A stretch of DNA of 64,000 nucleotides from Leifsonia sp. AG29 (GTDB lineage Bacteria > Actinomycetota > Actinomycetes > Actinomycetales > Microbacteriaceae). The notes below the pieces were generated by a model that worked only from the letters and a program-made list of their open reading frames with translations, was not told the origin of the DNA and did no database searches. Positions 1 to 9,445 of the stretch are shown piece after piece. The position numbers were made by a program, and so were the translations under genes. How positions within the stretch are numbered: position 1 is the stretch's first letter; each line of letters begins with the position of its first letter. Location of the stretch: contig NZ_VMSF01000001.1 in the NCBI RefSeq assembly GCF_009765225.1, forward strand, positions 1,364,001 through 1,428,000, given 5' to 3'.

Positions 1-471
1 GAAGGCGCCCTGGACGATGCCGATGCCGGTCTGGAGGACCTTGCTCGTGATGTCCGGGAGGTTCTGCTGCAGCCACTTGGTGACCGCGTCGATGTTCTGC
101 TGATTGACGATGGTCGGGAACTGGTGCTGCAGCCCGAGGAACCACTGCTCGGCGCCGCCGTTGTTGACCCAGCTGATCGTGTTGTTCACGAGCTGCGTCG
201 CCTGATCGACCGCGATGGGGACGATCGCCCAGATGAGGCCCACGAACGCGCCGAGGATGACGACGAGCGCGACGAGAAGCGCGAGCCAGCGCGGGAACTT
301 CCGGCGTTCCAGGAAGGCGATCAGGGGCTCGATGCCGAGCGCGAGGAACAGGGCCGCCCCGATGTAGGTGATGATCGTCGCGAGGCTGGTGATCGCGCTC
401 AGGATGAGGATCCCGAGCCCGACGCCGAGCGTCCCGATCAGTCCCAGCCGGAAAGAATTCTGGATCTTCAC
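1..471 (-). CDS. AI-2E family (DUF20) permease, N-terminal part
   Basis: Partial gene running off the left edge; 157 codons from a GTG at 471 are visible. The translation begins with two closely spaced hydrophobic segments (about residues 8-48), a short basic loop (FLERRKFPRW) and a third hydrophobic segment (62-85), then a soluble stretch. This is the N-terminal layout of the AI-2E/PerM permease family, membrane proteins of poorly defined substrate. A GGGGAG ribosome site lies a few bases upstream of GTG. It starts 21 bp after the stop of the large coiled-coil gene on the same strand, so the two are probably one transcript. The actual cargo cannot be told from the sequence. Confidence 0.8.
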   Translation of the reverse strand, partial: MKIQNSFRLGLIGTLGVGLGILILSAITSLATIITYIGAALFLALGIEPLIAFLERRKFPRWLALLVALVVILGAFVGLIWAIVPIAVDQATQLVNNTISWVNNGGAEQWFLGLQHQFPTIVNQQNIDAVTKWLQQNLPDITSKVLQTGIGIVQGAF

Positions 472-492
472 TGGTCTCCCCGGGGCTCGACG

Positions 493-3261
493 TCACTCGC
501 TGTCTGCCGACACCTTCTCGGCCTGCTGGAGGAAGCCGCGCAGGTTCTCGAAGTACCCGGCGACGGCCTCTCGCTCGATCCTAATCTGGGAGAGACGCTC
601 CTCCGCGTCAGCGACGAGGCGTTGCGTCCGCTCTTCGGCGTCGGCGATGAGCCCGTCCGCGCGCTCCTCGGCCTCGCGGACGATGCTCCGGGCGGTCTCC
701 TCGGCCTCCTTGCGGGCCTCGGTGACGGTCTTCCGCGCCTCGGCCTCGAAGGCCTCGGCCTCGCTGCGGGCCTGGGCCGTCCGCTTGACCGCGTCGGCGA
801 GCTGGAGGTTGGCCTCGTCGAGGTACTTCTGGGTCTGGGCCACCGCCTCCTGATGACGGGCCAGGTAGTCCTGCTCGGCCTCGTCGCGGCGGGCGCGCAG
901 CTCGACGTCGAGGTCGATGCGCGCCTGCTCGATCCGCCGAGTGCTCGCGTCGACCTCTTCCCGGGTCTTGGTGCGGAGCTCGGCGAGCTCGGCTTCCAGC
1001 GCGGCTCGGGAGGTGGCGGCCTCCTGCTCGAACGCGGCCTTCCGTTCGGCCAGCTCGGCCTCCAGGGCGGTCCGTGCCTCGGCGAGCTCCCGGGCGAGCT
1101 CGGTGCGAGCCTCGGTGGTCTCCTTCTCGAGGTCGACGCGCGTCTGCTGGGCTTCCGCCGCGAGCGCGATGCGCGTCTCCTCGGCCTCGCGCTCGAGGGC
1201 CAGCCGCTGCTGCTCGCGCGCGTCAGCGAGCTCGTTCTCGGTGGCCGCCCGCTGGTCGGCGAGTTCGACGGAGGTGCGGCGAACGTCCTCCTCGAGCTGC
1301 CGCCGCGTCCGTTCGCGATCCTCCGCGAGGGCCGCCTCCGTCCGCTCGACCTCTGCTGCCAGGGCCGTCTTGGTCTGCTCGACCTCGGCGGCGAGGGCGG
1401 ACTTCGTGGTGGTGACCTCGGCCTCGAGAGCGGAGGTGGTCTGCGCGACCTCCGCCGCCAGGCGCTTCGTGGTCTGCTCGACCTCGGCGGCGAGGGCGGA
1501 CTTCGTCGTGGTGACCTCGGCCTCGAGGGCGGACCTGGTCTGCTCGACCTCGGCGGCGAGGGCGGACTTCGTCGTGGTGACCTCGGTGTCCAGGGCCGAG
1601 GTGGTCTGCTCGACCTCGGCCTCCAGAGCGGCCTTCGTCGCCTCGACCTCGGACTCCAGCTCCGCGCGGGCCGCCGCGAGCTCGGCCTCCACCTCGCTGC
1701 GGCGACGTGCGATCTCGTCGCCGAGCTTGCTCCGGGCCGTGTCGACCTCGAGCGCCAGTTCGGCGCGCACCCGGGCGGTCTCCTCCTCGAGTTCGCGTCG
1801 CTGACGCTCGGCCTCGGCCGCCAGCCGCGCCCGCGTCTGCTCGATCTCCGCGGCCAGGCTGCTGGCGGTCTGCTCGCGGTCAGCGGCGAGCTGGGCGGCG
1901 GTCGCGGTGCGCTCGGACTCGAGCGCGGCGCGGGTCTCGGTGGACTCCCGCTCGAGCGCGGTCCGGGTCTGCAGCGTCTCGTCGCCGAGCGCCTTGCGGG
2001 TGCGCTGGACCTCGTCGGCCAGCTGCGACTTCGTGGTCGTGACCTCGTCCGCGAGGGCGGCCTTCGTCCGGGCGACCTCGTCCGCGAGCCGGGAGGTGGT
2101 GGTCGCCACCTCGTCCTCGAGGGCGGCGCGCGTTCGCGTCACCTCGTCGGCGAGCTCCGCCTTCGTGCGCGTGACCTCGTCGGTCAGCTGCGACTTCGTC
2201 GTGGCGACCTCCTCCTCGAGCTCGGAGCGCGTCCTGGCGACCTCGGCGGCGAGGTCGGCGCGGGTGCGCTCGACGTCGGCCGCGAGGGACGCGCGGGTCT
2301 GCTCCACCTCGGTGGCGAGCGCCTGGCGCGTGGTCCGGTCCTCGTTCTCGAGGTCGGCACGGAGCTGCCCGGTCTCCGCGGCCAGCGTCGCCCGCTGCTC
2401 CTCGACCTCGGCCGCGAGGTCGGCCCGCGTCTGCGCGGCCTCGGCGGCGAGCGAGCGCCGGGTCTCCGCCTCCTCGGCGGCGAGCCGATCGCCCGTCTCG
2501 GCGACGCGGCGGTCGAGCTCGAGACGGATCTGGGCGGACTCGCGCTCGAAGGCCGCGCGATCCTCCGCGAGCTCGCTCTCGAGCTCTGCGCGGCGCGCCG
2601 CGATCATGCGGTCGAGTTCGGCGGCTTCGGCGCGCGCGGCCTCCGCCTCCCGGGAGGCCACGGCCCGGAGCTCGGCGGCCTCGCGATCGGCCTCCGCACG
2701 CACGGCGGCCGCCTCACGCTTGCTCGTGGCCCGGAGCTCCGCGGCCTCGGTCGCGACGGCGCCGCGGATGGCGGCGGCCTCGCGCATGGCGTCGTTGAGG
2801 AGGGTCTCCTTGTCGGCGCGGGTCTTGGCGAGCAGCTCGCCCGACTCGATCGACGCGTCCTCGAGCATGGTCGTGGCGCGCGCCTGGGCGTCGGCCAGGA
2901 TGCGCTCCGCCTGCTGCGCCGCGGTCTTCTTGATCTTCTCGACCTCGGCCGCCACACCCGCGCGGAGGCGCTCGGCATCGATGTCGGCCTGGGCGATGAG
3001 GCGGGTCGACTGCTCTTCCGCGACCCGGAGCGTGTTCTCGAGCTTGGTGCCGAGCCCGGAGTAGGTCGGGCTCCCGACCTCCTCGATCTCGGCGTTGAGC
3101 TCCTCGATGCGCGCTTGCAGCCGCTTGATCTCCTTGGCGGAGTCGGCGGCCTGGGTGTTCGACTTGATCAGTTCGCGGCGGAGGTCCTGGACGGCCTTGT
3201 CGACCTCGTCCTTGTCGTACCCCCGGAAGACCTGGGTGAAGTTCGAATCGTCGGTGGCCAC
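493..3261 (-). CDS. DivIVA-domain protein with very long hendecad coiled coil
   Basis: Encodes 922 residues. GTG start at 3261 is chosen from AGGAG nine bases upstream and from the DivIVA-like N-terminus (NFTQVFRGYDKDEVDKAV, residues 7-24). After a short coiled coil (30-60) and an Ala/Glu/Arg-rich helix (75-225) comes a run of about 50 consecutive 11-residue units, roughly residues 226-775, each shaped like ALAAEVEQTRS. A second helical region (about 780-900) rich in EAEE/DAEER repeats ends the protein. Hendecads favour straight, rod-like coiled coils; in Streptomyces, Scy, FilP and DivIVA use related architectures as polar and cytoskeletal scaffolds. A scaffold role at cell pole or septum is inference. 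Downstream is a membrane permease in the same direction. Very few aromatic residues and no cysteine in the rod. Confidence 0.85.
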   Translation of the reverse strand: MATDDSNFTQVFRGYDKDEVDKAVQDLRRELIKSNTQAADSAKEIKRLQARIEELNAEIEEVGSPTYSGLGTKLENTLRVAEEQSTRLIAQADIDAERLRAGVAAEVEKIKKTAAQQAERILADAQARATTMLEDASIESGELLAKTRADKETLLNDAMREAAAIRGAVATEAAELRATSKREAAAVRAEADREAAELRAVASREAEAARAEAAELDRMIAARRAELESELAEDRAAFERESAQIRLELDRRVAETGDRLAAEEAETRRSLAAEAAQTRADLAAEVEEQRATLAAETGQLRADLENEDRTTRQALATEVEQTRASLAADVERTRADLAAEVARTRSELEEEVATTKSQLTDEVTRTKAELADEVTRTRAALEDEVATTTSRLADEVARTKAALADEVTTTKSQLADEVQRTRKALGDETLQTRTALERESTETRAALESERTATAAQLAADREQTASSLAAEIEQTRARLAAEAERQRRELEEETARVRAELALEVDTARSKLGDEIARRRSEVEAELAAARAELESEVEATKAALEAEVEQTTSALDTEVTTTKSALAAEVEQTRSALEAEVTTTKSALAAEVEQTTKRLAAEVAQTTSALEAEVTTTKSALAAEVEQTKTALAAEVERTEAALAEDRERTRRQLEEDVRRTSVELADQRAATENELADAREQQRLALEREAEETRIALAAEAQQTRVDLEKETTEARTELARELAEARTALEAELAERKAAFEQEAATSRAALEAELAELRTKTREEVDASTRRIEQARIDLDVELRARRDEAEQDYLARHQEAVAQTQKYLDEANLQLADAVKRTAQARSEAEAFEAEARKTVTEARKEAEETARSIVREAEERADGLIADAEERTQRLVADAEERLSQIRIEREAVAGYFENLRGFLQQAEKVSADSE
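937..2586 (-). repeat. About 50 tandem hendecad codon units (33-bp period)
   Basis: Within the DivIVA-domain gene, the coding DNA is a 33-bp periodic repeat encoding 11-residue units. The most similar copies are three 66-bp double units at 1375-1440, 1474-1539 and 1540-1605, which share the 33-base block 1375-1407 almost identically. Outer copies are diverged at DNA level while keeping Leu/Ala and Glu/Val positions in the protein. Such DNA could lengthen or shorten by recombination. Confidence 0.85.
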
Positions 3262-3307
3262 GGTGTTACTCCTGGGGTAGGGCTGACGGGGGGCGAGCGC
3301 CCGTTCG

Positions 3308-3313
3308 ATCTTA
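3308..3313 (-). promoter_or_regulatory. Candidate -10 box of the coiled-coil gene
   Basis: On the minus strand TAAGAT (3313-3308), preceded by TG two bases upstream, stands 46 bp before the GTG at 3261 and would give a leader of about 40 nt carrying the AGGAG site. No convincing -35 element is seen. On the plus strand TATCGT at 3391-3396 could serve the divergent gene at 3440. Confidence 0.35.
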
Positions 3314-3439
3314 CATTTCGTGCGTTTCACCCGCACGGGGGCTGTCGATCGCGTCCAGTCAACGGTTAGATGCCTTTCAGGGTCGTCGAGTATCGTGTTG
3401 TGACTGTGCCGCCCGCCCCCAGGCACACGAGGAGTCTGC

Positions 3440-5329
3440 TTGCGTTTCGTACTCGCCATCGTCGCGTTCGTCGTGGCCGCCGTCATGATCGTCGCCGGGA
3501 TCGCGCAGCGCACCGTGTTCGCGCCGCCCACCCGCCTGACGGCCGCCGCCACGATCTCCGGCGACCCCCGGTACGTCGTGATCGACGGCAGCGCCCTGAA
3601 CGCCCATCCGGGGCAGCAGGTGCTGTCCGTGTCCGGCGCGCCGGACCCGAAGACGCAGGTCGTCGCCTACGGGCGCACGCAGGACGTGCAGGCGTGGCTC
3701 TCGGGCCTCACGTACGCCTCGGTCTCCTTCGACAAGACGACCGGGCAGCTCGCCGCGAAGACGGTGCGGTCGCGGAGCACGGTCGCGGGCTCCACGACGC
3801 CGACCGCCACGCCCGCTCCGACCCCGACCCCCGCTCCGACCCCCGCACCCACGGCGACTCCGGGTTCGGCGGGTTCTTCGTCCTCGTCGGCGATGACCGG
3901 CCCCAGCCCGGCCGGCTCCGACCTGTGGCTCGAGGAGTTCGACGGCGCCGACGCGCAGGTCACGCGGATGAACGTGCCCGCCGGTGTCAGCGTCATCGTG
4001 GCCTCCGACGGGAGCAAGCCCGCGCCGAACAAGGTCGCCGTGACGTGGCCGGTCGATTCCAGCACCCCCTGGGCGTTCCCGCTGATCATCGGGGGCCTCG
4101 TGCTCCTCGTCATCGGCATCGCCCTCTACCTGTGGGGCCTCTACACCCACCGCCGATCGCGCGGCCCCCGTCGAAAGTCCGGACCCAAGATGCCCAAGCT
4201 GCCGAAGGCCCCCAAGTACAAGCCCACCGCCATGGTCGAGGCGACCCCCCGCGGCCGGCGCTCCAGCCGCCGCGTCCGCGCGATCGTCCCGGCCGCGCTG
4301 ATCGGCGCTCTCGCGCTGACCGGCACGACGGCCGGGCAGGCGCTGGCGGCGCCTGCGATCTCGCCGGTTCAGGCTGCGACGCCGACTCCCGCGCCGGCGC
4401 CCGGCGGGAAGGGCCAGCCGGCTCCGGCCGTGACCGTCCCGCAGCTCGAGCGCATCGTCAAGCGCATCTCGACCGCCGCCGCCGACGCCGACGCCAAGGC
4501 CGATCCCACCCTCGCCGCTCAGCGCTTCACCGGCCCCGCGCTCGAGCTCCGCAAGGCCAACTACGCGATCCGTGCCAAGAAGGCGGACGAGCCGGCCCTG
4601 CCGGCGATCCCCTCGAGCCCGATCGTCCTCGCCCTGCCTCAGTCGACCGACACCTGGCCGCGAACCGTGACCGCCGTCATCCAGTCGCCGAACGACGCCC
4701 AGGGCAAGCCCCAGGCGCCGATCGCGCTGACTCTCGTGCAGCAGACGCCGCGCGACAACTACCTCGTGCAGTACGCGGTCTCCCTGGAGCCGAAGGCCAA
4801 GGTGCCCAACCTCGCGCCCGCCAGCATCGGCGCCGCGGTGGTGCCGCCCGACTCCAAGCTCCTGAAGCTGCCGCCGAACCAGGTGGCCGCCGCATACGGC
4901 GATGTCCTGATGAACGGCGACCAGAGCAAGAGCGCCGCCCTGTTCAACGCCGAGGGCGACACGCTGCGCAGCCAGGTGGGTGCCGAGTGGAAGGCCAAGC
5001 AGAAGGCGGCCGTGCCGGCCACCGCCTCCCTCGCCTTCACGAGCACGCCCGGTGACGCCCCTGTCGTGGCGATGGCCACGAACGACTCGGGCGCGATCGT
5101 GTGGGTCGACCTCCAGGAGTCGCAGGTCCTCAAGGTCGTCGAGGCCGGTGCCGAGGTGAGCGCCGGAACGACCGCGGCGGCCCTCAGCGGCGTCGCGTCG
5201 AGCAAGACCGGCATCGAGTCGACGTTCGGCTACCAGCTCGCCTTCTACGTCCCGCCCGCCGGGTCCGACGCCAAGATCACGCTCCTCGGCTTCTCGCAGG
5301 GCATGATCGGCGCCAAGGAAGTCCAGTAG
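3440..5329 (+). CDS. Membrane protein of unknown function with three membrane segments
   Basis: 629 residues from a TTG start preceded by GAGGAG five bases upstream. Segments: TM1 at residues 3-22; an exported region with a Pro/Thr repeat (about 117-141); TM2 at 211-235; a strongly basic, Lys/Pro-rich cytoplasmic loop (236-280); a third hydrophobic segment (281-303) that looks like an internal signal sequence ending in LAAPA; then a 320-residue exported domain. The C-terminal domain has no motif I recognise. Related actinobacterial proteins are annotated only as DUF-containing. It is followed after 19 bp by a thioredoxin-fold co-chaperone, suggesting joint transcription. Function unknown. Confidence 0.75.
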   Translation: MRFVLAIVAFVVAAVMIVAGIAQRTVFAPPTRLTAAATISGDPRYVVIDGSALNAHPGQQVLSVSGAPDPKTQVVAYGRTQDVQAWLSGLTYASVSFDKTTGQLAAKTVRSRSTVAGSTTPTATPAPTPTPAPTPAPTATPGSAGSSSSSAMTGPSPAGSDLWLEEFDGADAQVTRMNVPAGVSVIVASDGSKPAPNKVAVTWPVDSSTPWAFPLIIGGLVLLVIGIALYLWGLYTHRRSRGPRRKSGPKMPKLPKAPKYKPTAMVEATPRGRRSSRRVRAIVPAALIGALALTGTTAGQALAAPAISPVQAATPTPAPAPGGKGQPAPAVTVPQLERIVKRISTAAADADAKADPTLAAQRFTGPALELRKANYAIRAKKADEPALPAIPSSPIVLALPQSTDTWPRTVTAVIQSPNDAQGKPQAPIALTLVQQTPRDNYLVQYAVSLEPKAKVPNLAPASIGAAVVPPDSKLLKLPPNQVAAAYGDVLMNGDQSKSAALFNAEGDTLRSQVGAEWKAKQKAAVPATASLAFTSTPGDAPVVAMATNDSGAIVWVDLQESQVLKVVEAGAEVSAGTTAAALSGVASSKTGIESTFGYQLAFYVPPAGSDAKITLLGFSQGMIGAKEVQ

Positions 5330-5348
5330 TCACACCCGAGGAGGACCC

Positions 5349-6329
5349 ATGAGCAACGTCCCGCCGAGCCCGACCAACCTGCGGGGTGCGGTCGACCTGA
5401 GCGGCCTCGTGAACCGGCCCGCCGGTCCCGCCGCACCCGCCGCCGCACCGTCCGCCGGGGCGGAGGGCGAGCAGCTCGTGCTCCCCAGCCTCTACTTCGA
5501 GGGCACGGACGCGAACTTCAACGACTTCATCGACCTGTCGATGACCGTCCCGGTCGTCATCGACCTGTGGGCCGACTGGTGCGAGCCGTGCAAGCAGCTC
5601 ACCCCGATCCTCGATCGGGTGACCGCCGATTACGCGGGACGGTTCGTCCTGGTCAAGGTCGACGTCGATGCGAACCCGCAGCTGGCGCAGGCGTTCCAGG
5701 CGCAGTCCATCCCCGCGGTCGCCGCGATCGTCGGCGGCCGGCCCGTCCAGCTCTTCGTCGGCGCGCTCCCCGAACCGCAGGTGCGCGACGTCATTGAGCA
5801 GCTCCTCCAGCTTGCGGCGCAGAACGGCGTCACCGGTTCGGTCGCCGTCGACGGCGACGCCGGGCTGCCCGCCGGCGCCGAGGGCGCCGAGGCGGCCGAG
5901 CCCGCACCCGAACCGCTCCCGCCCCTCCACCAGGAGGCGTACGACGCGATCGAGCGCGGCGACTACGAGAGCGCGATGAAGGCGTACCGGACCGCGATCG
6001 CCCAGGACCCGCGCGACCGCATGGCCGTCGCCGGGCTCGCCCAGGTGAGCCTGCTCCACCGCCTGTCGGGCCGCACGATCGATGAGCTGCGCTCCGCAGC
6101 GGCGGCAGCGCCCGCCGACCCGGACGCGCAGCTCGCCGTCGCGGACCTCGACCTCTCGGGCGGCCACGTCGACGACGCCTTCGACCGATTGCTGGCGCTC
6201 TTCCCGAAGCTCGGCCCCGAGGCGCGCGACGCGGTGCGCACCCGGCTCCTCGACTATTTCGAGATCGTCGGAGTGGACGACCCCCGCGTGGTGAGGGCGA
6301 GGGCTAGGCTGGCGTCGCTGCTGTACTGA
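5349..6329 (+). CDS. Thioredoxin-TPR co-chaperone (YbbN/CnoX-like)
   Basis: 326 residues, ATG with GAGGAGG just upstream. Residues 45-150 form a thioredoxin fold with the active-site motif WADWCEPCKQ (Cys78 and Cys81) and a cis-proline segment (SIPAV). After a Pro/Ala linker the C-terminal third is helical with TPR-like units starting near YDAIERGDYESAMKAY. This matches the YbbN/CnoX family, cytosolic holdases that protect proteins from oxidation and hand them to chaperonins. The E. coli protein has a degenerate active site whereas this one keeps both cysteines, so it may also be redox active. N-terminal 40 residues are Pro/Ala-rich and probably disordered. Confidence 0.85.
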   Translation: MSNVPPSPTNLRGAVDLSGLVNRPAGPAAPAAAPSAGAEGEQLVLPSLYFEGTDANFNDFIDLSMTVPVVIDLWADWCEPCKQLTPILDRVTADYAGRFVLVKVDVDANPQLAQAFQAQSIPAVAAIVGGRPVQLFVGALPEPQVRDVIEQLLQLAAQNGVTGSVAVDGDAGLPAGAEGAEAAEPAPEPLPPLHQEAYDAIERGDYESAMKAYRTAIAQDPRDRMAVAGLAQVSLLHRLSGRTIDELRSAAAAAPADPDAQLAVADLDLSGGHVDDAFDRLLALFPKLGPEARDAVRTRLLDYFEIVGVDDPRVVRARARLASLLY

Positions 6330-6385
6330 GCCGCGCCCCCTGCGGCCTCCGGCGGCGGACCCGAAACCCCTGGAGGCCCTGCGCA

Positions 6386-7171
6386 ATGTCCCGCGTGCTC
6401 GTCGTCGGTGGTACCGGTCTGGCAGGCCGTGCGGTCACGGCGGAGGCGGTCGAGCGCGGTCATGAGGTCGTCGTCGCCGCCCGGCGAGCACCCGACGACG
6501 ATGACGATGCGTATGTCGCGGGTGCCGTCTATGTGGTCGCCGACCTCGTCACGGGGAACGGACTCGAGGAGGCGGTGGAGGGCACCGACGTGCTCATCGA
6601 CGCCTCCAACGCCGACGGTCGCCGGGCCTCCCACGTCTTCGCCACCGGCTCGCTGAACCTCCTCCACACCGCCGCTCGCTTCGGTGTGCGCCGTGCGGTG
6701 CTGCTGTCGGTGGTCGGCGCCGACGGCTCGGGCTATTCCTATTACCGGGCCAAGGCGGCGCAGGAGCGCATCTTCCTCGACTCGCCCCTGGAGGCGCGCA
6801 TCGTCCGCGCCACCCAGTTCCACGACTTCGTCACAGCCGTCTTCGAGCGCGGCCGGCCCTTCGGTGCCCTGATCGCCCCCTCCCGCACCCGGTTCCAGCC
6901 GATCGCCGTGCCCGATGTGGCCCGCGTGCTCGTCGATGCTGCCGAGGGGGATGGCCAGCCGGACTCGATCCGCACCATCGGCGGTCCGCGGATCGAGTCG
7001 GCGCGGGCCCTGGCGGAGCGTTGGAAGGAGGCGAGCGGCGCCCGTCGTCCGGTGGTCGGGGTGCGTCTGGGCGGACCGCTCGGCAGCACCTGGCGCGCCG
7101 GCCGCAACGTCGTGCCCGATGCCGCGATCGACGGCATGGACTACGACGCCTGGCTCAGCGCCCGGGGCTGA
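6386..7171 (+). CDS. NAD(P)-binding NmrA/SDR-like protein
   Basis: 261 residues beginning MSRVLVVGGTGLAG, a Rossmann glycine motif (GGTGLAG, residues 8-14). The remaining sequence follows atypical extended SDRs of the NmrA type: a strand ending in VLIDASNADG, a helix with ARFGVRRAVLLSVVGAD, then YYRAKAAQE supplying a Tyr and Lys. An Asp run (residues 38-43) follows the second strand and might disfavour the NADP phosphate. Substrate unknown. It is convergent with glgB. A similar protein lies at 32049-32714. Confidence 0.75.
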   Translation: MSRVLVVGGTGLAGRAVTAEAVERGHEVVVAARRAPDDDDDAYVAGAVYVVADLVTGNGLEEAVEGTDVLIDASNADGRRASHVFATGSLNLLHTAARFGVRRAVLLSVVGADGSGYSYYRAKAAQERIFLDSPLEARIVRATQFHDFVTAVFERGRPFGALIAPSRTRFQPIAVPDVARVLVDAAEGDGQPDSIRTIGGPRIESARALAERWKEASGARRPVVGVRLGGPLGSTWRAGRNVVPDAAIDGMDYDAWLSARG

Positions 7172-7227
7172 CGCCGCTCGCGGTGCGGCTCAGCGCCCAG
7201 GCCCGACGCCGGTCCCGCTCGCCCTGC

Positions 7228-9435
7228 TCAGCGGCGCGGCTTCAGCCACAGCGACCCCAGCGGGGGGAGCGTCACGACGGCCGAGGCGGGCCGGCCCATC
7301 CACGGCTCGTCGACCGCGTGCACGGCGCCGAAGTTCCCGACACCGGATCCGCCGTAGGCCTCGGCGTCCGTGTTGAGCAGTTCCTCCCATTCGCCGGAGT
7401 GCGGGAGGCCGATCCGGTAGTTCCCGTGCGGGTTGCCGGAGAAGTTCATCAGGACGGCGATGGGGGAGCCGTCGCGGTCCTTGCGCAGGAAGGCGATGAC
7501 GTTTCCCGCCGCGTCCGACCCGTCGAGCCACTCGAACCCGGCCGGGTCGTTGTCGAGCGCCCACAGTTCGGGGTGCGCGCGGTAGACCGTGTTCAGCTGG
7601 GCCACGAGGTCCCACAGGCCGCGATGGGACGGCTGGTCGAGCATCCACCAGTCGAGGCCGCGCTCCTCGCTCCACTCCGAGTACTGCCCGAACTCCTGAC
7701 CCATGAACAGCAGCTGCTTGCCGGGATGCGCCCACATGAAGGCGAGGAACGCACGGACGTTCGCGAGCTGCTGCCAGTGATCGCCCGGCATCTTCCCGAT
7801 GAGGGAACCCTTCCCGTGGACGACCTCGTCGTGGCTGATCGGCAGGAGGAAGTGCTCGCTCCAGGCGTACACGAGGGAGAACGTGATCTCGCTGTGGTGG
7901 TAGTGCCGGTACATCGGGTCCTCCTGGATGTACTGCAGCGCGTCGTGCATCCAGCCCATGTTCCACTTGAAGCCGAAACCGAGTCCGCCCGAACTCGTCG
8001 GCGCGGTGACCCCCGGGTAGCTCGTCGACTCCTCCGCGATCATCACGGTGCCCGGGTTGCGCTTGTACGAGGTCGCCGTGACCTCCTGCAGGAAGCCGAT
8101 CGCCTCGAGATTCTCGCGGCCGCCGTAGATGTTCGGCTCCCACTCGCCGTCGGAGCGCGAGTAGTCGAGGTACAGCATGGAGGCGACCGCGTCGACCCGC
8201 AGGCCGTCGATGTGGAACTCCTCCAGCCAGTAGAGGGCGTTCGCGACGAGGAAGTTCCGCACCTGCGAGTTGCCGTAGTCGAAGATGTAGGTGCCCCAGT
8301 CCTTGTGCTCGCCGCGGCGCGGGTCCGCGTGCTCGTACAGCGGCTGGCCGTCGAACCGGGCGAGCGCCCAGTCGTCCTTGGGGAAGTGACCCGGGACCCA
8401 GTCGAGCAGCACGCCGATGCCCGCCTGGTGGAGACGGTCGATGAGGTACTTGAGGTCGTCCGGGCTGCCGAAGCGGCTGGTCGGGGCGTAGTACCCGGTC
8501 ACCTGGTAGCCCCAGGAGCCGCCGAACGGGTGCTCGGCGAGGGGGAGGAACTCGACGTGCGTGTAGCCGAGCGCTCCCACGTAGTCGATCAGCTGGTCGG
8601 CGGCCTCGCGGTAGCCGATCCCCGGGCGCCAGCTGCCGAAGTGGAGCTCGTAGATGCTCATGGGGCCGGAGTGCGGGTCGTTCTCGCGACGGCGCTGCAT
8701 CCACGCGTCGTCCTGCCACTCGTGCCGGCTGACGGTGACGCGGGAGGCGGTGGCGGGCGGCACCTCCGCGGCCTGGGCCAGGGGATCGATCTTGCGCACC
8801 CACGCGCCGTTCTGGCCGAGGAGGTCGAACTTGTAGATCTCGCCCTCGCCGAGCCCCGGGACGAACAGTTCCCAGACTCCCGACGATCCCATGTTGCGCA
8901 TAGCGTGGAGCGTTCCGTCCCAGCCGTTGAAGTCGCCCACGACCCGGACGGCCCGGGCGTGCGGCGCCCAGACCGCGAACGAGGTCCCGCTGACGCCTCC
9001 GAGGTCGCGGAGGTGCGACCCGAGCACGGTCCAGAGCTGCTCATGCCGCCCCTCGGCGATCAGATGGAGGTCGAGTTCGCCGACCGTCGGCGTGAACCGG
9101 TAGGGGTCGTCGGTGGTCCACGTGGTGCCGTCGTCGTACCGGGCCTCGATCTGGTAGGCGCCCGGCCCGATGATGTCCACCCCCTGCCAGATGCCGCGCG
9201 AGAGGTGCGCGAGCTCCAGGCGGGCTCCCGTGGGGAGGACCGCGACGACCTCCTTGGCGAGGGGCCGGAGGACCCGGATGACGGTGATCGGATCGGCGAC
9301 GCCGGGCGCGGCGATCCGGTGCTGACCGAGCACCGCGTGCGGGTCGTGGTAGCTGCCGGCCGCCACCGCGGCGAGCAGACCGTCGTCGAGGTCGGGCAGA
9401 TCGACCGCGGCTGCGCCTTCGGGGATCGGGGTCAT
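7228..9435 (-). CDS. glgB: 1,4-alpha-glucan branching enzyme
   Basis: 735 residues. Transfers alpha-1,4 glucan segments to alpha-1,6 branch points. Two N-terminal carbohydrate-binding modules precede the GH13 catalytic barrel. Visible GH13 motifs: [20 protein letters not shown] with nucleophile Asp415, MIAEEST with acid/base Glu468, and [12 protein letters not shown] with Asp536; each is ten residues after the E. coli positions (405, 458, 526). ATG at 9435 is preceded by GAGGAG and lies ten bases after the glgE stop, so glgE and glgB form an operon, the usual actinobacterial pairing in which GlgE extends and GlgB branches the glucan. Confidence 0.97.
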   Translation of the reverse strand: MTPIPEGAAAVDLPDLDDGLLAAVAAGSYHDPHAVLGQHRIAAPGVADPITVIRVLRPLAKEVVAVLPTGARLELAHLSRGIWQGVDIIGPGAYQIEARYDDGTTWTTDDPYRFTPTVGELDLHLIAEGRHEQLWTVLGSHLRDLGGVSGTSFAVWAPHARAVRVVGDFNGWDGTLHAMRNMGSSGVWELFVPGLGEGEIYKFDLLGQNGAWVRKIDPLAQAAEVPPATASRVTVSRHEWQDDAWMQRRRENDPHSGPMSIYELHFGSWRPGIGYREAADQLIDYVGALGYTHVEFLPLAEHPFGGSWGYQVTGYYAPTSRFGSPDDLKYLIDRLHQAGIGVLLDWVPGHFPKDDWALARFDGQPLYEHADPRRGEHKDWGTYIFDYGNSQVRNFLVANALYWLEEFHIDGLRVDAVASMLYLDYSRSDGEWEPNIYGGRENLEAIGFLQEVTATSYKRNPGTVMIAEESTSYPGVTAPTSSGGLGFGFKWNMGWMHDALQYIQEDPMYRHYHHSEITFSLVYAWSEHFLLPISHDEVVHGKGSLIGKMPGDHWQQLANVRAFLAFMWAHPGKQLLFMGQEFGQYSEWSEERGLDWWMLDQPSHRGLWDLVAQLNTVYRAHPELWALDNDPAGFEWLDGSDAAGNVIAFLRKDRDGSPIAVLMNFSGNPHGNYRIGLPHSGEWEELLNTDAEAYGGSGVGNFGAVHAVDEPWMGRPASAVVTLPPLGSLWLKPRR

Positions 9436-9445
9436 GGGGGCTCCT

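Noticed and set aside
937-2586. Possible CRISPR-like or satellite array because of regular 33-bp spacing.
   Set aside because: The repeat is coding, in frame, with no unique spacers; the period equals 11 codons.
124-3369. 1081-codon open frame on the plus strand across the coiled-coil gene, with Gly/Leu/Arg-rich repeats.
   Set aside because: It is the antisense shadow of a 33-bp repeat lacking stop codons in that frame. It has no plausible domain, while the minus strand gives a DivIVA domain, ribosome site and regular hendecads.
7154-7222. Imperfect direct repeat of about 28 bp (CTCAGCGCCC then GACGCCG) around the end of the SDR gene.
   Set aside because: Many mismatches and no further copies; likely chance at high GC or a small old duplication without clear meaning.
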